Shown: positions 25,651-35,078, counted from the stretch's first letter. The stretch: DNA of 64,000 bases from Rhodococcus sp. 06-462-5 (GCF_002258315.1 NZ_NOYD01000037.1:32943-96942); one strand, 5' to 3'. Notes: a model not told the origin generated them from the sequence alone. Translations and numbers: made by a program.

Positions 25651-26870
25651 GGGGCCGGCGCAACGGGCTCGATCGGAACCGGATTCGTCGTGCTGACGGG
25701 GGCAGGCTCGGGCGGGTCCGAGAACACCGGAATCGAACTCGCAGGTGCAGGGTCAGGCGCAGGAGTCGTAGGTGCCGCTGTGGTCGACTCCACGAGTGTC
25801 GGAGTAGGTGTCGGCGGCGCCATGGGCTCCGGCTCCTCACCCGTGCCGACTGCGACCCAGACGATCGCCGCTCCCAGCGACACGAACAGAGCCGCTGCCG
25901 CCGGGATCAGCCATCGTCGGCGCAGAGCTCCCGCTTCGGTCGACGGTGGAACTGCCGGAGACGCAACCGTATTCGTGGGTTCGACGGGAATCACGGCAGT
26001 GCGCGGAAGAGATGTCGTGCTTCGCGACAGCCCACGCAACCGGTGGGCGACCGCAGCTGCGGCCGGTCGATCCTCCGGTCGTCTGGATGTCATCTCCGTC
26101 AACAACGCGTGCCAGTCCGATCCGAGCCCCTCGGGGACGGCGGGATCTCGGTGCAGGCGCGCCACCGCTGCTGCCACGGCGCTTCCCTCGAATACCATTG
26201 TGCCGGTGAGGCATTCAATGAGAACGAGCCCCAAGGTGTAGATGTCCGTCGGTGGGCCTGCAGACGTACCCGTCGCCTGCTCCGGGCTGAGGTAGTGCGC
26301 AGTACCGACTGTGGTGCCGTGCTCGGTGAGTCGTTCGGCGTCGACGAGACGAGCGATGCCGAAATCGGCAAGTTTGGCGCACTGTCCCACGCCCACGTCC
26401 GGAGACTGCGCAACGAGGATGTTGGCCGGTTTGATGTCGCGATGCACCACACCCTGATCGTGAATGTAGGCGAGAGCCTCCGCCAGCTCGCAACCGATCC
26501 GAGCGACGTGGGCACCGTCCATCGTTCGGCCCTGGCGATACGCACTCAGCGTCGGACCGTCGACCAGCTCCATCACCAGGTACGGCACCGGCACTCCGCC
26601 GGCATCGTGTGCAGTGCCTGCGTCGTACAGCGTCACCAGACCCGGGTGCGACAGCGACGCGAGAGTCCGAATTTCTGCATCGATGCGCTGAGCAGTGTCC
26701 GGTGGCTCACCGTGGCGGAATATCTTCACCGCGACGGATCGGCCGAGAACGTGGTCGTCGGCCTGCACGACGTCGGCCATACCGCCGCGCCCCAATACTG
26801 TTCCCAGTCGGTATCGACCCGCGAAGAGGTGGTCGTGAGGGGCACGAGGACGTGAGTCCGCTCCCACCAT
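25515..26870 (-). CDS. Membrane Ser/Thr protein kinase (PknB/PknA type) with Gly/Asn-repeat tail
   Basis: A 451-residue kinase. Residues 15-275 are the Hanks-type catalytic domain: glycine loop LGRGGMADV, VAVKIF (ATP Lys), HRDIKPANIL catalytic loop, ADFGIARL and a GTAHYLSPEQ activation/APE segment. A juxtamembrane Pro/Thr segment precedes a transmembrane helix (WLIPAAAALFVSLGAAIVWVAVG). The outside part is Pro/Thr/Ala-rich, then ends in about 55 residues of Gly-Asn-Ser repeats. No PASTA domain is present. It is probably an active signalling kinase anchored in the membrane; the tail may contact the cell wall. EAL-DICT protein is divergent. Confidence 0.88.
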   Translation of the reverse strand: MVGADSRPRAPHDHLFAGRYRLGTVLGRGGMADVVQADDHVLGRSVAVKIFRHGEPPDTAQRIDAEIRTLASLSHPGLVTLYDAGTAHDAGGVPVPYLVMELVDGPTLSAYRQGRTMDGAHVARIGCELAEALAYIHDQGVVHRDIKPANILVAQSPDVGVGQCAKLADFGIARLVDAERLTEHGTTVGTAHYLSPEQATGTSAGPPTDIYTLGLVLIECLTGTMVFEGSAVAAAVARLHRDPAVPEGLGSDWHALLTEMTSRRPEDRPAAAAVAHRLRGLSRSTTSLPRTAVIPVEPTNTVASPAVPPSTEAGALRRRWLIPAAAALFVSLGAAIVWVAVGTGEEPEPMAPPTPTPTLVESTTAAPTTPAPDPAPASSIPVFSDPPEPAPVSTTNPVPIEPVAPAPLPPGNGNSGNGNGNSGNSGNGNGNGNSNGNSGNGNGNGNSGRGN

Positions 26871-27018
26871 CGGTCACCGCCGTTCGTCGAGTCCTCCGAG
26901 CACCTTAGCCAACGGACAGACGCGCAGACCGCAGTCGGGTGTCGACATCTCGGTGCGGTCGGGCATGATGATGCCCCGGGTGGGGACCGATCGATCAGTA
27001 TCGAGGGAGGGTCCACCC

Positions 27019-28272
27019 ATGCATCGACATTCGACGAGTGCCGACATTTCGCCGATGTCGATCGATATCACGTCGGTCTACCAGCCGATCGTCACGCTGG
27101 ACGGACGCGCCGTCGTGGGGTACGAAGCGTTGGTACGGACCTGCGGAGACGGCGCGCCTGTTCCGCCGCCGGAACTGTTGGGCGTGGCACGGGCACAGGG
27201 CGTCACTGCCGATTTCGATTGGCGGTGCCGACTCAGCGCGTTGCGCGGTGCCTTCGAGTCCGGCTATCCCGACCAGCTCGCACTGTTCGTCAATGCCGAA
27301 CCCATCGCCCTCGATGCGCCGCCTCCTCGGGACTGCCTACCGATTCTCGCGGATGCGTCGCGGCTGTCCATCATCGTGGAGATCACCGAGCGAGACCTGA
27401 TGGGTGATCCGGCCGGTCTGCTGAGGGCGGCCGAACACGCTCGAAACCTGGGGTGGCGAGTCGCCATCGACGATGTGGGGGCAGATTCTTCCAGCCTCGC
27501 GCTGATACCACTGCTGCGTCCCGACGTGATCAAGCTGGACATGGCACTCGTGCAGGGGCGTTCGAGCAACGAGACCGCCGCCATCGTTGCCGCCGTTGCG
27601 GCCGAGGCCGAACGCACCGGTGCCCTGGTTCTGGCCGAGGGAATCGAAACCGAGTTCCACGAGAATTGTGCGCGCGCCATGGGTGCCGTTCTGGGGCAGG
27701 GTTACCTCTACGGCGCACCGGAGGCTCTCCCGGATTTCGGTGAGGTGCTCGGGCCGGTCCGTTCGCTCGATCTGAATGGAACGGTGACCGTTCGTGCTCC
27801 CGTGGCGGTCACGCCGTACGGGCTCACCCATGCTCTCGGTGCCCGCAGGCACGCGGATTCGACATTGCTCGACGCCATCGAGAACAGTCTGCTGCACAGT
27901 GCGTACGGCACCGGTTCCTCGACCGTCGTACTGGCGACGGTGAGCGCGTCCACCGGCCTGACGCCTGCCCGCGAGGCGATCTTCGAAGACCTTGCTGCAC
28001 GTACCGCGCTGATGGCCGTCTTCGACTCGCATGCCGCGCCGCCCGCTGCCGGCTTCCGGACCGTGGTCGTGGGCGCGGACGAACCGTTGGCACTGGAACG
28101 TTCGATCGTGATCGTGGCTCCGATGTCGAGCGTGGCGCTCATCGCGGTCGAGCGAGGAGCGGCCGAGGACGGCACCCCGATGTATGACTACCGCCTCACC
28201 TACGACCGTCATGTCGTACTGGATGCTGCAACGGTGCTTCTGAGACGGATACCGGCCAGATCTGCGATGTGA
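27019..28272 (+). CDS. EAL-domain c-di-GMP phosphodiesterase with C-terminal DICT sensory domain
   Basis: A 417-residue cytosolic protein. EAL residues are intact: GYEALVR (35-40), FVNAEP, VEITERD, the Asp pair in AIDDVGADSSS, VIKLD and AEGIETE, then GQGYLYG. This fits an active c-di-GMP hydrolase. Residues from about 255 to 410 form a DICT-type domain, often found beside EAL/GGDEF domains as a light or redox sensor input. No GGDEF domain is present. The ATG at 27019 has GGAGGG eight bases upstream; earlier in-frame ATGs lack one. It is divergent from the Ser/Thr kinase gene. Confidence 0.87.
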   Translation: MHRHSTSADISPMSIDITSVYQPIVTLDGRAVVGYEALVRTCGDGAPVPPPELLGVARAQGVTADFDWRCRLSALRGAFESGYPDQLALFVNAEPIALDAPPPRDCLPILADASRLSIIVEITERDLMGDPAGLLRAAEHARNLGWRVAIDDVGADSSSLALIPLLRPDVIKLDMALVQGRSSNETAAIVAAVAAEAERTGALVLAEGIETEFHENCARAMGAVLGQGYLYGAPEALPDFGEVLGPVRSLDLNGTVTVRAPVAVTPYGLTHALGARRHADSTLLDAIENSLLHSAYGTGSSTVVLATVSASTGLTPAREAIFEDLAARTALMAVFDSHAAPPAAGFRTVVVGADEPLALERSIVIVAPMSSVALIAVERGAAEDGTPMYDYRLTYDRHVVLDAATVLLRRIPARSAM

Positions 28273-28364
28273 GTCCGCGGGCTCCTCGTCAAGATCAAGT
28301 AAATTGTTGCCCGAAATTCGGTAAATCACGTCTTCGGCCGTCCCTGTGCTGTTCACTCGAAGCC

Positions 28365-29909
28365 ATGAGCTCTCACCCCCTCGCAACCGATCTATTGGCC
28401 GCGGACGGAGGCACGATCAGCTCCATCGAGACGGCGATCAACAATGCCTTCGATCCGATCTCCGCTGCCGTGTCGAACGTCGTCTTCTTCACCGTGAATA
28501 TCGGTGGGGCCGCTGTTCCATTGATCGTCCTGTGGCTCATCGTCGGAGCCGTCGTCTTCACGGTGGCGTTCAAGTTCATCCAGGTCCGCGGAATCAAGAG
28601 AGCGTTGATTCTGGTCAGCGGCAAGGAGGACGAGGCAGACGCGCCAGGAGAAGTCAGCCACTTCAGAGCCCTCACCGCCGCGGTGTCCGGAACCGTCGGG
28701 CTCGGCAACATCGCCGGTGTCGCCGTCGCAGTGACGCTCGGTGGCCCCGGCGCGACGCTGTGGATGATCCTCGCCGGCTTGCTGGGTATGGCATCGAAGT
28801 TCGTCGAGTGCACGCTCGGTGTGAAGTACCGAGACATCAACGACGACGGCACCGTCTCCGGTGGGCCGATGAAATACCTGACCAAGGGCCTCGCGGAGCG
28901 GGGACTCGCCAAGGTCGGCAAGGTCATGGCCGTCTTCTACGCCATCGTCATCACGTTCTTCGCCATCAGCGGCGGCAACATGTTCCAGGCCAATCAGACC
29001 TACGCGCAGGTCCGTTCGGTCACCGGCGGTGACGACGGATTCCTCGGCTCGGACGGAGCCAAGGCCGTCTTCGGTATCGTCATCGCACTGATCATCGGAC
29101 TGGTCATCATCGGCGGCATGAAGTCGATCTCGGCGGTCACCGCCAAGCTCGTGCCGACCATGGCGTTGATCTACATCGTCGCGTGCGGCGTCGTCATCGC
29201 CGTCAACTTCCGTTCGGTTCCCACGGCGTTCACCGCGATCTTCGAGGGTGCGTTCTCGCCCGAAGGTGTGGCCGGCGGTGTACTCGGCGTCATGATCATC
29301 GGATTCCAGCGCGCCGCGTTCTCGAACGAGGCCGGACTGGGTTCGGCGGCCATCGCGCACTCGGCAGTCAAGACCAGGCATCCGGTCACCGAGGGCTTCG
29401 TGGCCATGCTCGAACCCTTCATCGACACGGTCGTCATCTGTACCGCGACGGCACTGACCATCGTGATCGCCAATACCGTCACCTGGCAGGACCAACGGGC
29501 GATCGTCGCCGAGACGGGCGAGCTTCCCGCCGGAGGTGTCACCCTCACCTCCGACGCTTTCGAGACCGTGCTGCCGTGGTTCCCGTACATACTGACGGTT
29601 GCTGTCGCGCTGTTCGCGCTGTCCACCGCCATCACCTGGGCCTACTACGGCCTGCAGGCGTGGACGTCACTGTTCGGCCGCAGCCGCCTGTCGCGCAGCT
29701 TCTTCAACATCATGTTCTGCGTGTTCACCGTCATCGGAACCGTGCTGTCGCTCGGCTCGGTGCTCGACTTCGCCGACGCCACCCTGTTCCTGCTGGCGTT
29801 GGTCAACATCACGGGCCTGTACCTGCTGTTGCCCGTGGTCAAGCGTGAACTCTCCGAGTACCTGGCGATGCGCCGGGGCGAGCCGGACAAGGTCGACGTC
29901 GAGGTGTGA
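28365..29909 (+). CDS. Alanine/glycine:cation symporter (AGCS) family, copy 2
   Basis: A 514-residue polytopic membrane protein. It has the AGCS landmarks VGLGNIAGVAVAVTLGGPGA, split here, with KFVECTLGVKYRD, and FSNEAGLGSAAIAHSAVKT. It is the same family as the gene at 22575-24041 but only moderately similar, with a longer N-terminus (ATDLLAADGG...). The ATG at 28365 is chosen since the in-frame leader upstream is unlikely coding. A hairpin terminator follows its stop. It likely imports small neutral amino acids. Confidence 0.87.
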   Translation: MSSHPLATDLLAADGGTISSIETAINNAFDPISAAVSNVVFFTVNIGGAAVPLIVLWLIVGAVVFTVAFKFIQVRGIKRALILVSGKEDEADAPGEVSHFRALTAAVSGTVGLGNIAGVAVAVTLGGPGATLWMILAGLLGMASKFVECTLGVKYRDINDDGTVSGGPMKYLTKGLAERGLAKVGKVMAVFYAIVITFFAISGGNMFQANQTYAQVRSVTGGDDGFLGSDGAKAVFGIVIALIIGLVIIGGMKSISAVTAKLVPTMALIYIVACGVVIAVNFRSVPTAFTAIFEGAFSPEGVAGGVLGVMIIGFQRAAFSNEAGLGSAAIAHSAVKTRHPVTEGFVAMLEPFIDTVVICTATALTIVIANTVTWQDQRAIVAETGELPAGGVTLTSDAFETVLPWFPYILTVAVALFALSTAITWAYYGLQAWTSLFGRSRLSRSFFNIMFCVFTVIGTVLSLGSVLDFADATLFLLALVNITGLYLLLPVVKRELSEYLAMRRGEPDKVDVEV

Positions 29910-29922
29910 CGGGTCGTTCGAA

Positions 29923-29965
29923 CCGAATCGACGAGACTGGGCAGTATCAGTCTCGTCGATTTCGG
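29923..29965 (+). terminator. Hairpin terminator after AGCS copy 2
   Basis: Perfect 14-base arms AATCGACGAGACTG (29926-29939) and CAGTCTCGTCGATT (29948-29961) with an 8-base loop, extended by a few more pairs. No T-run follows, which is usual for actinobacterial terminators. It separates the transporter from the aromatic operon. Confidence 0.65.
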
Positions 29966-30051
29966 GTATCAGGTATATCTCTTTGACTGATGTCCCGTAG
30001 TGCTCGACAGTGGTGGTAGTCACATACACGCCACAACGAAAGTCGGCCTTC

Positions 30052-31038
30052 GTGGACATTTCAACGATCTCTCTCCCCACCTTCGCGGTCGGTACCGCTG
30101 CAACCGGCGGCAAGCCGCACGCCGTTCTACTGAACAACGGTCGGCTGCTCGATCTCGACTCGGTGGCCGATCGGCTCGGCCTCTCGGCACCCGTCACGAC
30201 CCGCGATCTGCTCGACGTCTGGGATCGGGTACTGCCGGTCCTGCGTTCGTTCGACGATGCAGACGGACAATGGACCGACGCCTCCGATGCCACGGTGCAC
30301 GCGCCGGTCGAACCCCGCCAGATTCTGCAGGCCGGAGCCAACTACCGCACTCACGTCATCGATCTCGCGGTCAAACATGCCGACACAGCCGACGGCAGGA
30401 CCGAGGACGAGGTTCGCGCCGAGACCGCGGCCATGATGGACAAGCGTGCGGCGGAGGGCGATCCGTATTTCTTCGTCGGGTTGCCCTCGGCGATCACCGG
30501 CCCGTACGACGAGGTCGTCCTGCCTCCAGGCACGTCCAAGAACGACTGGGAGCTCGAACTCGTTGCCGTCGTGGGACGTTCGGGCTACCGTCTTGATCCG
30601 TCCGAGGCTCTCGACGTGATCGCCGGCTACACGATTGCAAACGACCTGACCACACGTGAGTTGGTGTTCCGGCGCGATATGCCCGAAATCGGCACCGACT
30701 GGCTGCGGGCGAAGAACGCACCGGGCTTTCTGCCACTCGGTCCGTGGATCGTGCCGAAGGACGACGCGGGCGACGTCGCGCAGATGCGGCTGACCCTCGA
30801 ACTCGACGGCACGACAATGCAGGACGAATCCACCGAGGACATGCTCTTCGACGTGGCCGCGCTTGTCGCTGCCGTCTCACAGACGGTACGACTGCTTCCC
30901 GGCGACCTCGTTCTGACGGGCAGTCCGGCCGGCAACGGAATGCACTGGGGTCGATTGCTGCGCGACGGCGACGTGATGACCTCCACCATCACCGGTCTCG
31001 GCTACCAGCAGACACCGGTCGTGGGAAGCGCATCATGA
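30052..31038 (+). CDS. Fumarylacetoacetate-hydrolase (FAH)-family protein, first copy
   Basis: A 328-residue FAH-fold enzyme. The metal-binding core shows ELELVAVVGRSGYRL, YTIANDLTTRELVFRR and NAPGFLPLGPWIVP, and the C-terminal LPGDLVLTGSPAGNGMH. Members are hydrolases, isomerases or decarboxylases of 2-oxo products of ring cleavage. The start is uncertain: GTG 30052 places the conserved N-terminus (DISTISLPTFAVG) at the front, while a frame from 30010 is also open. The stop overlaps the flavin monooxygenase start (ATGA). It is the first gene of the seven-gene catabolic operon. Confidence 0.84.
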   Translation: MDISTISLPTFAVGTAATGGKPHAVLLNNGRLLDLDSVADRLGLSAPVTTRDLLDVWDRVLPVLRSFDDADGQWTDASDATVHAPVEPRQILQAGANYRTHVIDLAVKHADTADGRTEDEVRAETAAMMDKRAAEGDPYFFVGLPSAITGPYDEVVLPPGTSKNDWELELVAVVGRSGYRLDPSEALDVIAGYTIANDLTTRELVFRRDMPEIGTDWLRAKNAPGFLPLGPWIVPKDDAGDVAQMRLTLELDGTTMQDESTEDMLFDVAALVAAVSQTVRLLPGDLVLTGSPAGNGMHWGRLLRDGDVMTSTITGLGYQQTPVVGSAS

Positions 31039-32159
31039 CGTCGGTGTTGGTCATCGGAGCCGGAATTGCAGGGTCGGCAGTGAGCATCGCACTGGCTCGC
31101 GGCGGAGCGTCCGTGGACGTCGTCGAGGCCGCGCCACGGTCGAGCGCGAGCGGATCCGGGATCACGCTGCAGGGCAACGCGTTGCGCGCACTGCGAGAGC
31201 TCGGCGTCTGGGACGACGTTCGGGCCTGCGGCTACGGATTCGACACCATCGGGATCCGCGCCCCCGACGCCGACGGCACTGTCATCGTCGAGATGGACGA
31301 CGCCCGCACCGGTGGGCCGGATCTTCCGGCCGGAATGGGTATGGAACGACCCGTCCTCGCCGGAATACTGCACGAGGCTGCCGAACGCGCGGGAGCGAAG
31401 ATTCGATTCGACACTGTCGCGGATGGATTGGCGCACAGCCGAACCGGTACTTCGGTCACGTTCTCGGACGGCACCGAGAGCCACTACGACCTGGTGATCG
31501 GCGCGGACGGGGTGCGGTCGTGGACGCGCCGAACACTCGGGATCGAACTCGAGACCGAGCGCACCGGAATGGGTATCTGGCGTCTGGTCGGACCACGTCC
31601 GTCAAGCGTCATGCGCACCGAGCTCTATTACGGCGGAGCAGCTTTCATTGCCGGCTACTGCCCGACCGGTGAGGACTCGCTGTACGCCTACGTCGTCGAG
31701 GCCGCGCAGGACCACACGCATTCGACGGCAGAGGAACGCCTCGCGGTGATGCAGAACCTGGCCGCGCAGTATCACGGGCCCTGGGACGAGATCAGGGAGC
31801 AACTGCGAGATTCCACGAAGATCAACTACACCTGGTTCGAGAGTCACGTCCTCGAAGGACGGTGGCATCGAGGACGCGTCGTGCTGATCGGCGATGCGGC
31901 ACATTGCTGCCCACCCACCGTCGCTCAGGGCGGGGCGCAAGCGCTCGAGGACGCGTTGGTGCTCGCCGAGATGGTGCTCGCCGCAGGCACCGTCGACGAC
32001 GCGGTTCTCGATGCCTTCGTCGCGCGCCGGCTACCCCGTGCGAAACAGGTGGTGGAGGCCTCACGGCAGATCTGTACCTGGATGCTCGAGTGCGATCCCC
32101 GCGCCGACGTACCCGCCGTGATGGCGCGTGTGTCCGCACTCGTCACCGAGGTGCCCTGA
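31035..32159 (+). CDS. FAD-dependent aromatic monooxygenase (class A flavin hydroxylase)
   Basis: A 374-residue flavoprotein with VLVIGAGIAGSAVSIALARGG at the N-terminus, the DG motif (DLVIGADGVRSWTRR near residue 153) and GDAAHCCPPTVAQGGAQALEDA near residue 285. These are the three fingerprints of class A flavin hydroxylases such as salicylate hydroxylase. It should hydroxylate an aromatic acid using NAD(P)H and O2. It overlaps both flanking genes by four bases or fewer. In this operon it would create the diol for the extradiol dioxygenase. Confidence 0.87.
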   Translation: MTSVLVIGAGIAGSAVSIALARGGASVDVVEAAPRSSASGSGITLQGNALRALRELGVWDDVRACGYGFDTIGIRAPDADGTVIVEMDDARTGGPDLPAGMGMERPVLAGILHEAAERAGAKIRFDTVADGLAHSRTGTSVTFSDGTESHYDLVIGADGVRSWTRRTLGIELETERTGMGIWRLVGPRPSSVMRTELYYGGAAFIAGYCPTGEDSLYAYVVEAAQDHTHSTAEERLAVMQNLAAQYHGPWDEIREQLRDSTKINYTWFESHVLEGRWHRGRVVLIGDAAHCCPPTVAQGGAQALEDALVLAEMVLAAGTVDDAVLDAFVARRLPRAKQVVEASRQICTWMLECDPRADVPAVMARVSALVTEVP

Positions 32160-33175
32160 TGCATCCGATCATCGACGTCCACGCACATGCCATCGTTCCC
32201 GAGGTCGAGGCCGTGGTAGCGGGTCACCCCGGCCTGGCCGCGCACCGCGCACTCGATGCGCTGCGCAACGGTGCCGAGTCGCAGCAGGTTTCGGGCCGGA
32301 TGGTGGCATCGAGGATTCCGCAGCTCACTTCGATCGATCGACGGCTCGCGGACATGGATGCCGCAGGAATCGACGTTCAGGTGGTGTCTCCCTCGCCCTC
32401 GCAGTATCACTACTGGGCCGATCGTGAACTGGCCGAAGTGATGACGGCGAGTGCGAATCGCGGAATCGCCGCGCTCGTCGCGGAGGAGCCCAGCCGATTG
32501 ACCGGTCTGGGACTGATCGCACTGCAACACCCGGACGCAGCCGTCGATGCGCTCGACGATGCTGTGCTCACCTGTGGGCTCGCCGGTGTGGAAATATCCT
32601 CGTTCGCACCGGGTGTGGAGCTGTCGGACGAACGTCTCGAGCCGTTCTGGAGCCGAGCCGCGCACCTGGGTGCAGTGGTTTTTCTGCACCCGTTCGGATG
32701 TTCGCTGGACGAGCGCCTGGACAAGTTCTACCTGTCCAACACCGTGGGGCAGCCGGTGGAGAACGCGGTCGCCCTGTCTCATCTGATCTTCTCCGGTGTA
32801 CTCGATCGCCACCCGGGCCTGAGAGTCGTTGCCGCGCACGGCGGCGGATACCTCCCCACGTACCTGGGCAGATCCGACCATGCGTGGCGGGTTCGACCCG
32901 AGGCACGGCGCTGTGCGCTCCCACCGAGCGACTATCTCGGGCGCATCGCGTTCGACAGCCTCGTCCACGGACCCGGTGCGTTGCGTGCGCTGATCGATGC
33001 CGTGGGACCACAGTCCGTGGTTCTCGGCTCGGACTACCCGTTCGACATGGGCAACGAAAACCCGGTCGCCGAGCTACACGCGGCCGAGCTCTCGACCGAC
33101 GTCACCCGATCCATTCTCAGCGGCAACGCCGATCGCCTCGGATTGTCGCCCGCATCAACAGGAGTGAACTCATGA
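32159..33175 (+). CDS. Amidohydrolase-2 (ACMS-decarboxylase-like) family protein
   Basis: A 338-residue metal-dependent hydrolase or decarboxylase. The N-terminal metal motif D-x-H-x-H is DVHAH (6-10), a later His lies in VVAAHGGGYLP, and the catalytic Asp is in GSDYPFDMG. This pattern resembles 2-amino-3-carboxymuconate-semialdehyde decarboxylase and gamma-resorcylate decarboxylase. Its ATG begins at the last base of the preceding stop. A non-oxidative decarboxylation of a ring-cleavage intermediate is the most likely role. The stop overlaps the dioxygenase start (ATGA). Confidence 0.84.
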   Translation: MHPIIDVHAHAIVPEVEAVVAGHPGLAAHRALDALRNGAESQQVSGRMVASRIPQLTSIDRRLADMDAAGIDVQVVSPSPSQYHYWADRELAEVMTASANRGIAALVAEEPSRLTGLGLIALQHPDAAVDALDDAVLTCGLAGVEISSFAPGVELSDERLEPFWSRAAHLGAVVFLHPFGCSLDERLDKFYLSNTVGQPVENAVALSHLIFSGVLDRHPGLRVVAAHGGGYLPTYLGRSDHAWRVRPEARRCALPPSDYLGRIAFDSLVHGPGALRALIDAVGPQSVVLGSDYPFDMGNENPVAELHAAELSTDVTRSILSGNADRLGLSPASTGVNS

Positions 33176-34110
33176 ACGACTACGCTTTCACGCACCTCCG
33201 TCATGTCGATCTCGCCGTACCGGACTTCGACAAGCAGCTCGATTTCTACACTCGTCAGTGGGGGCTGACCGCGGTCGGAACCGACGGCGACATCACGTAT
33301 CTCGCAGCCGAAGGTTCGCCCGAGCAGTACGTGGTGCGGATCCGCAAGGATTCCGACAAGCGACTCGACCTGGTGTCCTACGGGATGTCGGACGCCGCAG
33401 CGGTGGACGACTTGGCAGAGCGTCTCGCGGTGGGAGGAGTGCAGTTGGTGAACGAGCCGAACCTCCTGCAGACCATGGGCGGCGGATACGGGTTCCGATT
33501 CTTCGACATCGACGGTAGGACGATCGAGGTGAGCTCCGACGTCGCGGTGCGCCGTCATCGCAAAGTCGAAGAGGGCGAATCCATTCCGGTCAAACTCTCG
33601 CACGTGGTCCTGAACTCGCCCGACCCCGAGAAGACCGTGGAGTTCTACGACAAGTGGTTCGGCTTCAAGCTTTCCGACACCCTGATGCATCCACGGATGG
33701 GCAACATGATGTGGTTCCTGCGCACCAACGCGCAGCACCACAGCATGGCCGTCGCGCGCGGACCGCACGTCTCACTGCACCACGCGTCCTTCGAGCTGCG
33801 TGGGCTCGACGAATACATGCGCGGCACCGGCCGGATGCTGAGGGCGGGGGTGGAGAAGATCTGGGGCCCCGGCCGTCACCAGGCCGGAAACAACACTTTC
33901 TCCTACTTTCTCGATCCCAACGGAAACACCATGGAGTACACCACCGAACTCGAGACTCTCGACGAGGACACGTGGCATCCCCATCTGCTCGACTTCTCGC
34001 TGCCGGAGGTGTCCGACCAGTGGGGCACCGCGAATGCGATGAACGAATTCGTTGCCACCAGATCCTTCAACGATCCGGACAAGGGCCTCTTCGTGGCGCC
34101 GCCGGCATGA
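33172..34110 (+). CDS. Extradiol ring-cleavage dioxygenase (VOC superfamily, type I)
   Basis: A 312-residue protein with two beta-alpha-beta modules, the layout of type I extradiol dioxygenases (length near that of BphC). The C-terminal module carries the putative Fe(II) ligands: His144 (KLSHVVLN), His204 (SLHHASFEL) and Glu255 (GNTMEYTTE), spaced like BphC. It should open a catechol-type ring next to one hydroxyl. RHVDLAVPDFDKQLDFY begins the degenerate N-terminal module. It overlaps its neighbours by four bases on each side. The true ring substrate is unknown. Confidence 0.86.
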   Translation: MNDYAFTHLRHVDLAVPDFDKQLDFYTRQWGLTAVGTDGDITYLAAEGSPEQYVVRIRKDSDKRLDLVSYGMSDAAAVDDLAERLAVGGVQLVNEPNLLQTMGGGYGFRFFDIDGRTIEVSSDVAVRRHRKVEEGESIPVKLSHVVLNSPDPEKTVEFYDKWFGFKLSDTLMHPRMGNMMWFLRTNAQHHSMAVARGPHVSLHHASFELRGLDEYMRGTGRMLRAGVEKIWGPGRHQAGNNTFSYFLDPNGNTMEYTTELETLDEDTWHPHLLDFSLPEVSDQWGTANAMNEFVATRSFNDPDKGLFVAPPA

Positions 34111-35078
34111 TGCTCGCAAGTTACGTTCACGGCGGCGAGGCGACGGCCGGCGTCGTCGCCGACGGAATGGTCCACTCGTTGGACCGCACCATGGCCGAGT
34201 TGCTCGCGGGCGGCCTGCCCGCGGCGCTCGAGGCAGGAGCGCGGGCGGTCGAAGCACACGGAGTGCCGGTAGCGAACGTTCGCCTCCTTGCACCGTTGCA
34301 GCCGTCCACCATTCGAGACTTCGTGACGTTCGAGGAACACGTCGAGGGAGTACGCCGCAGCGTCGACGGTCAGGCCGGTGTGGTCGACGCGTGGTACGAG
34401 GCACCTCGGTTCTACTTCACCAACCCGTACACGGTGCACGGGACCGGCGATACCGTTCGTCCCCCCGAAGCATGTGTCGATCTCGACTTCGAGTTGGAAG
34501 TCGCTGCGGTGGTGGGCAAATCGGGATCCAGCGTGTCCGTGGACGATGCCGGTGGGCACATTTTCGGATACACCATCCTCAACGACTGGTCGGCTCGCGA
34601 CATTCAACGGCGCGAGATGCAGGTGAGTCTGGGGCCTGCGAAGGGCAAGGATTTCGCCAACACGCTCGGTCCCTGGATCGTCACGGCCGACGAGTTCGAC
34701 GCGTATCGCACCGAGGACGGATCCTTCGAGGTCGGCTGCTCGGTGAAGGTCAACGGTGAGGAAATCGGACGTGATTCGCTTGCGAACATGGGGTGGACCT
34801 TCGAGTCCATGCTGGCCTACGCTTCCCGCGATTCCTGGGTCCATCCGGGGGACGTGCTGGGCAGTGGAACCGTCGGCAACGGTGGGTGTCTGGCCGAACT
34901 GTGGGGTCGCAGGGGACGGAGCCCCGAGCCTCTGGCCTTCGGGGACGTGGTGACGATGACGGTCGACGGAATCGGATCGATCACCAACACCGTCGGCCGA
35001 CCGCGATCGACGCCGCGCGTGCCGCCGGCGAGGCGCCCCGATCGTGAGCAGAATCGAGCACGGACGAGTCATGTCTGA
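34107..35078 (+). CDS. Fumarylacetoacetate-hydrolase (FAH)-family protein, second copy
   Basis: A 323-residue FAH-fold enzyme, distinct from the first copy. Motifs are FVTFEEHVEGVRR, LDFELEVAAVVGKSG, YTILNDWSARDIQRREM and FANTLGPWIV, close to fumarylacetoacetase-type hydrolases. The C-terminal tail is rich in Arg and Pro and looks unconserved. The start is 34107 (overlap ATGA) or the adjacent ATG at 34110. It probably hydrolyses the C-C bond of the ring-fission product. Confidence 0.85.
   Translation: MMLASYVHGGEATAGVVADGMVHSLDRTMAELLAGGLPAALEAGARAVEAHGVPVANVRLLAPLQPSTIRDFVTFEEHVEGVRRSVDGQAGVVDAWYEAPRFYFTNPYTVHGTGDTVRPPEACVDLDFELEVAAVVGKSGSSVSVDDAGGHIFGYTILNDWSARDIQRREMQVSLGPAKGKDFANTLGPWIVTADEFDAYRTEDGSFEVGCSVKVNGEEIGRDSLANMGWTFESMLAYASRDSWVHPGDVLGSGTVGNGGCLAELWGRRGRSPEPLAFGDVVTMTVDGIGSITNTVGRPRSTPRVPPARRPDREQNRARTSHV

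Noticed and set aside
28392..29495. Minus-strand open frame of 367 residues
   Set aside because: It is the shadow of the AGCS gene, with Asp/Arg/Gly-rich composition typical of antisense frames in GC-rich DNA.
29910..30010. Possible tRNA because of a GGTTCGAA-like run
   Set aside because: The segment forms one long hairpin (a terminator), not a cloverleaf, and no anticodon arm is present.
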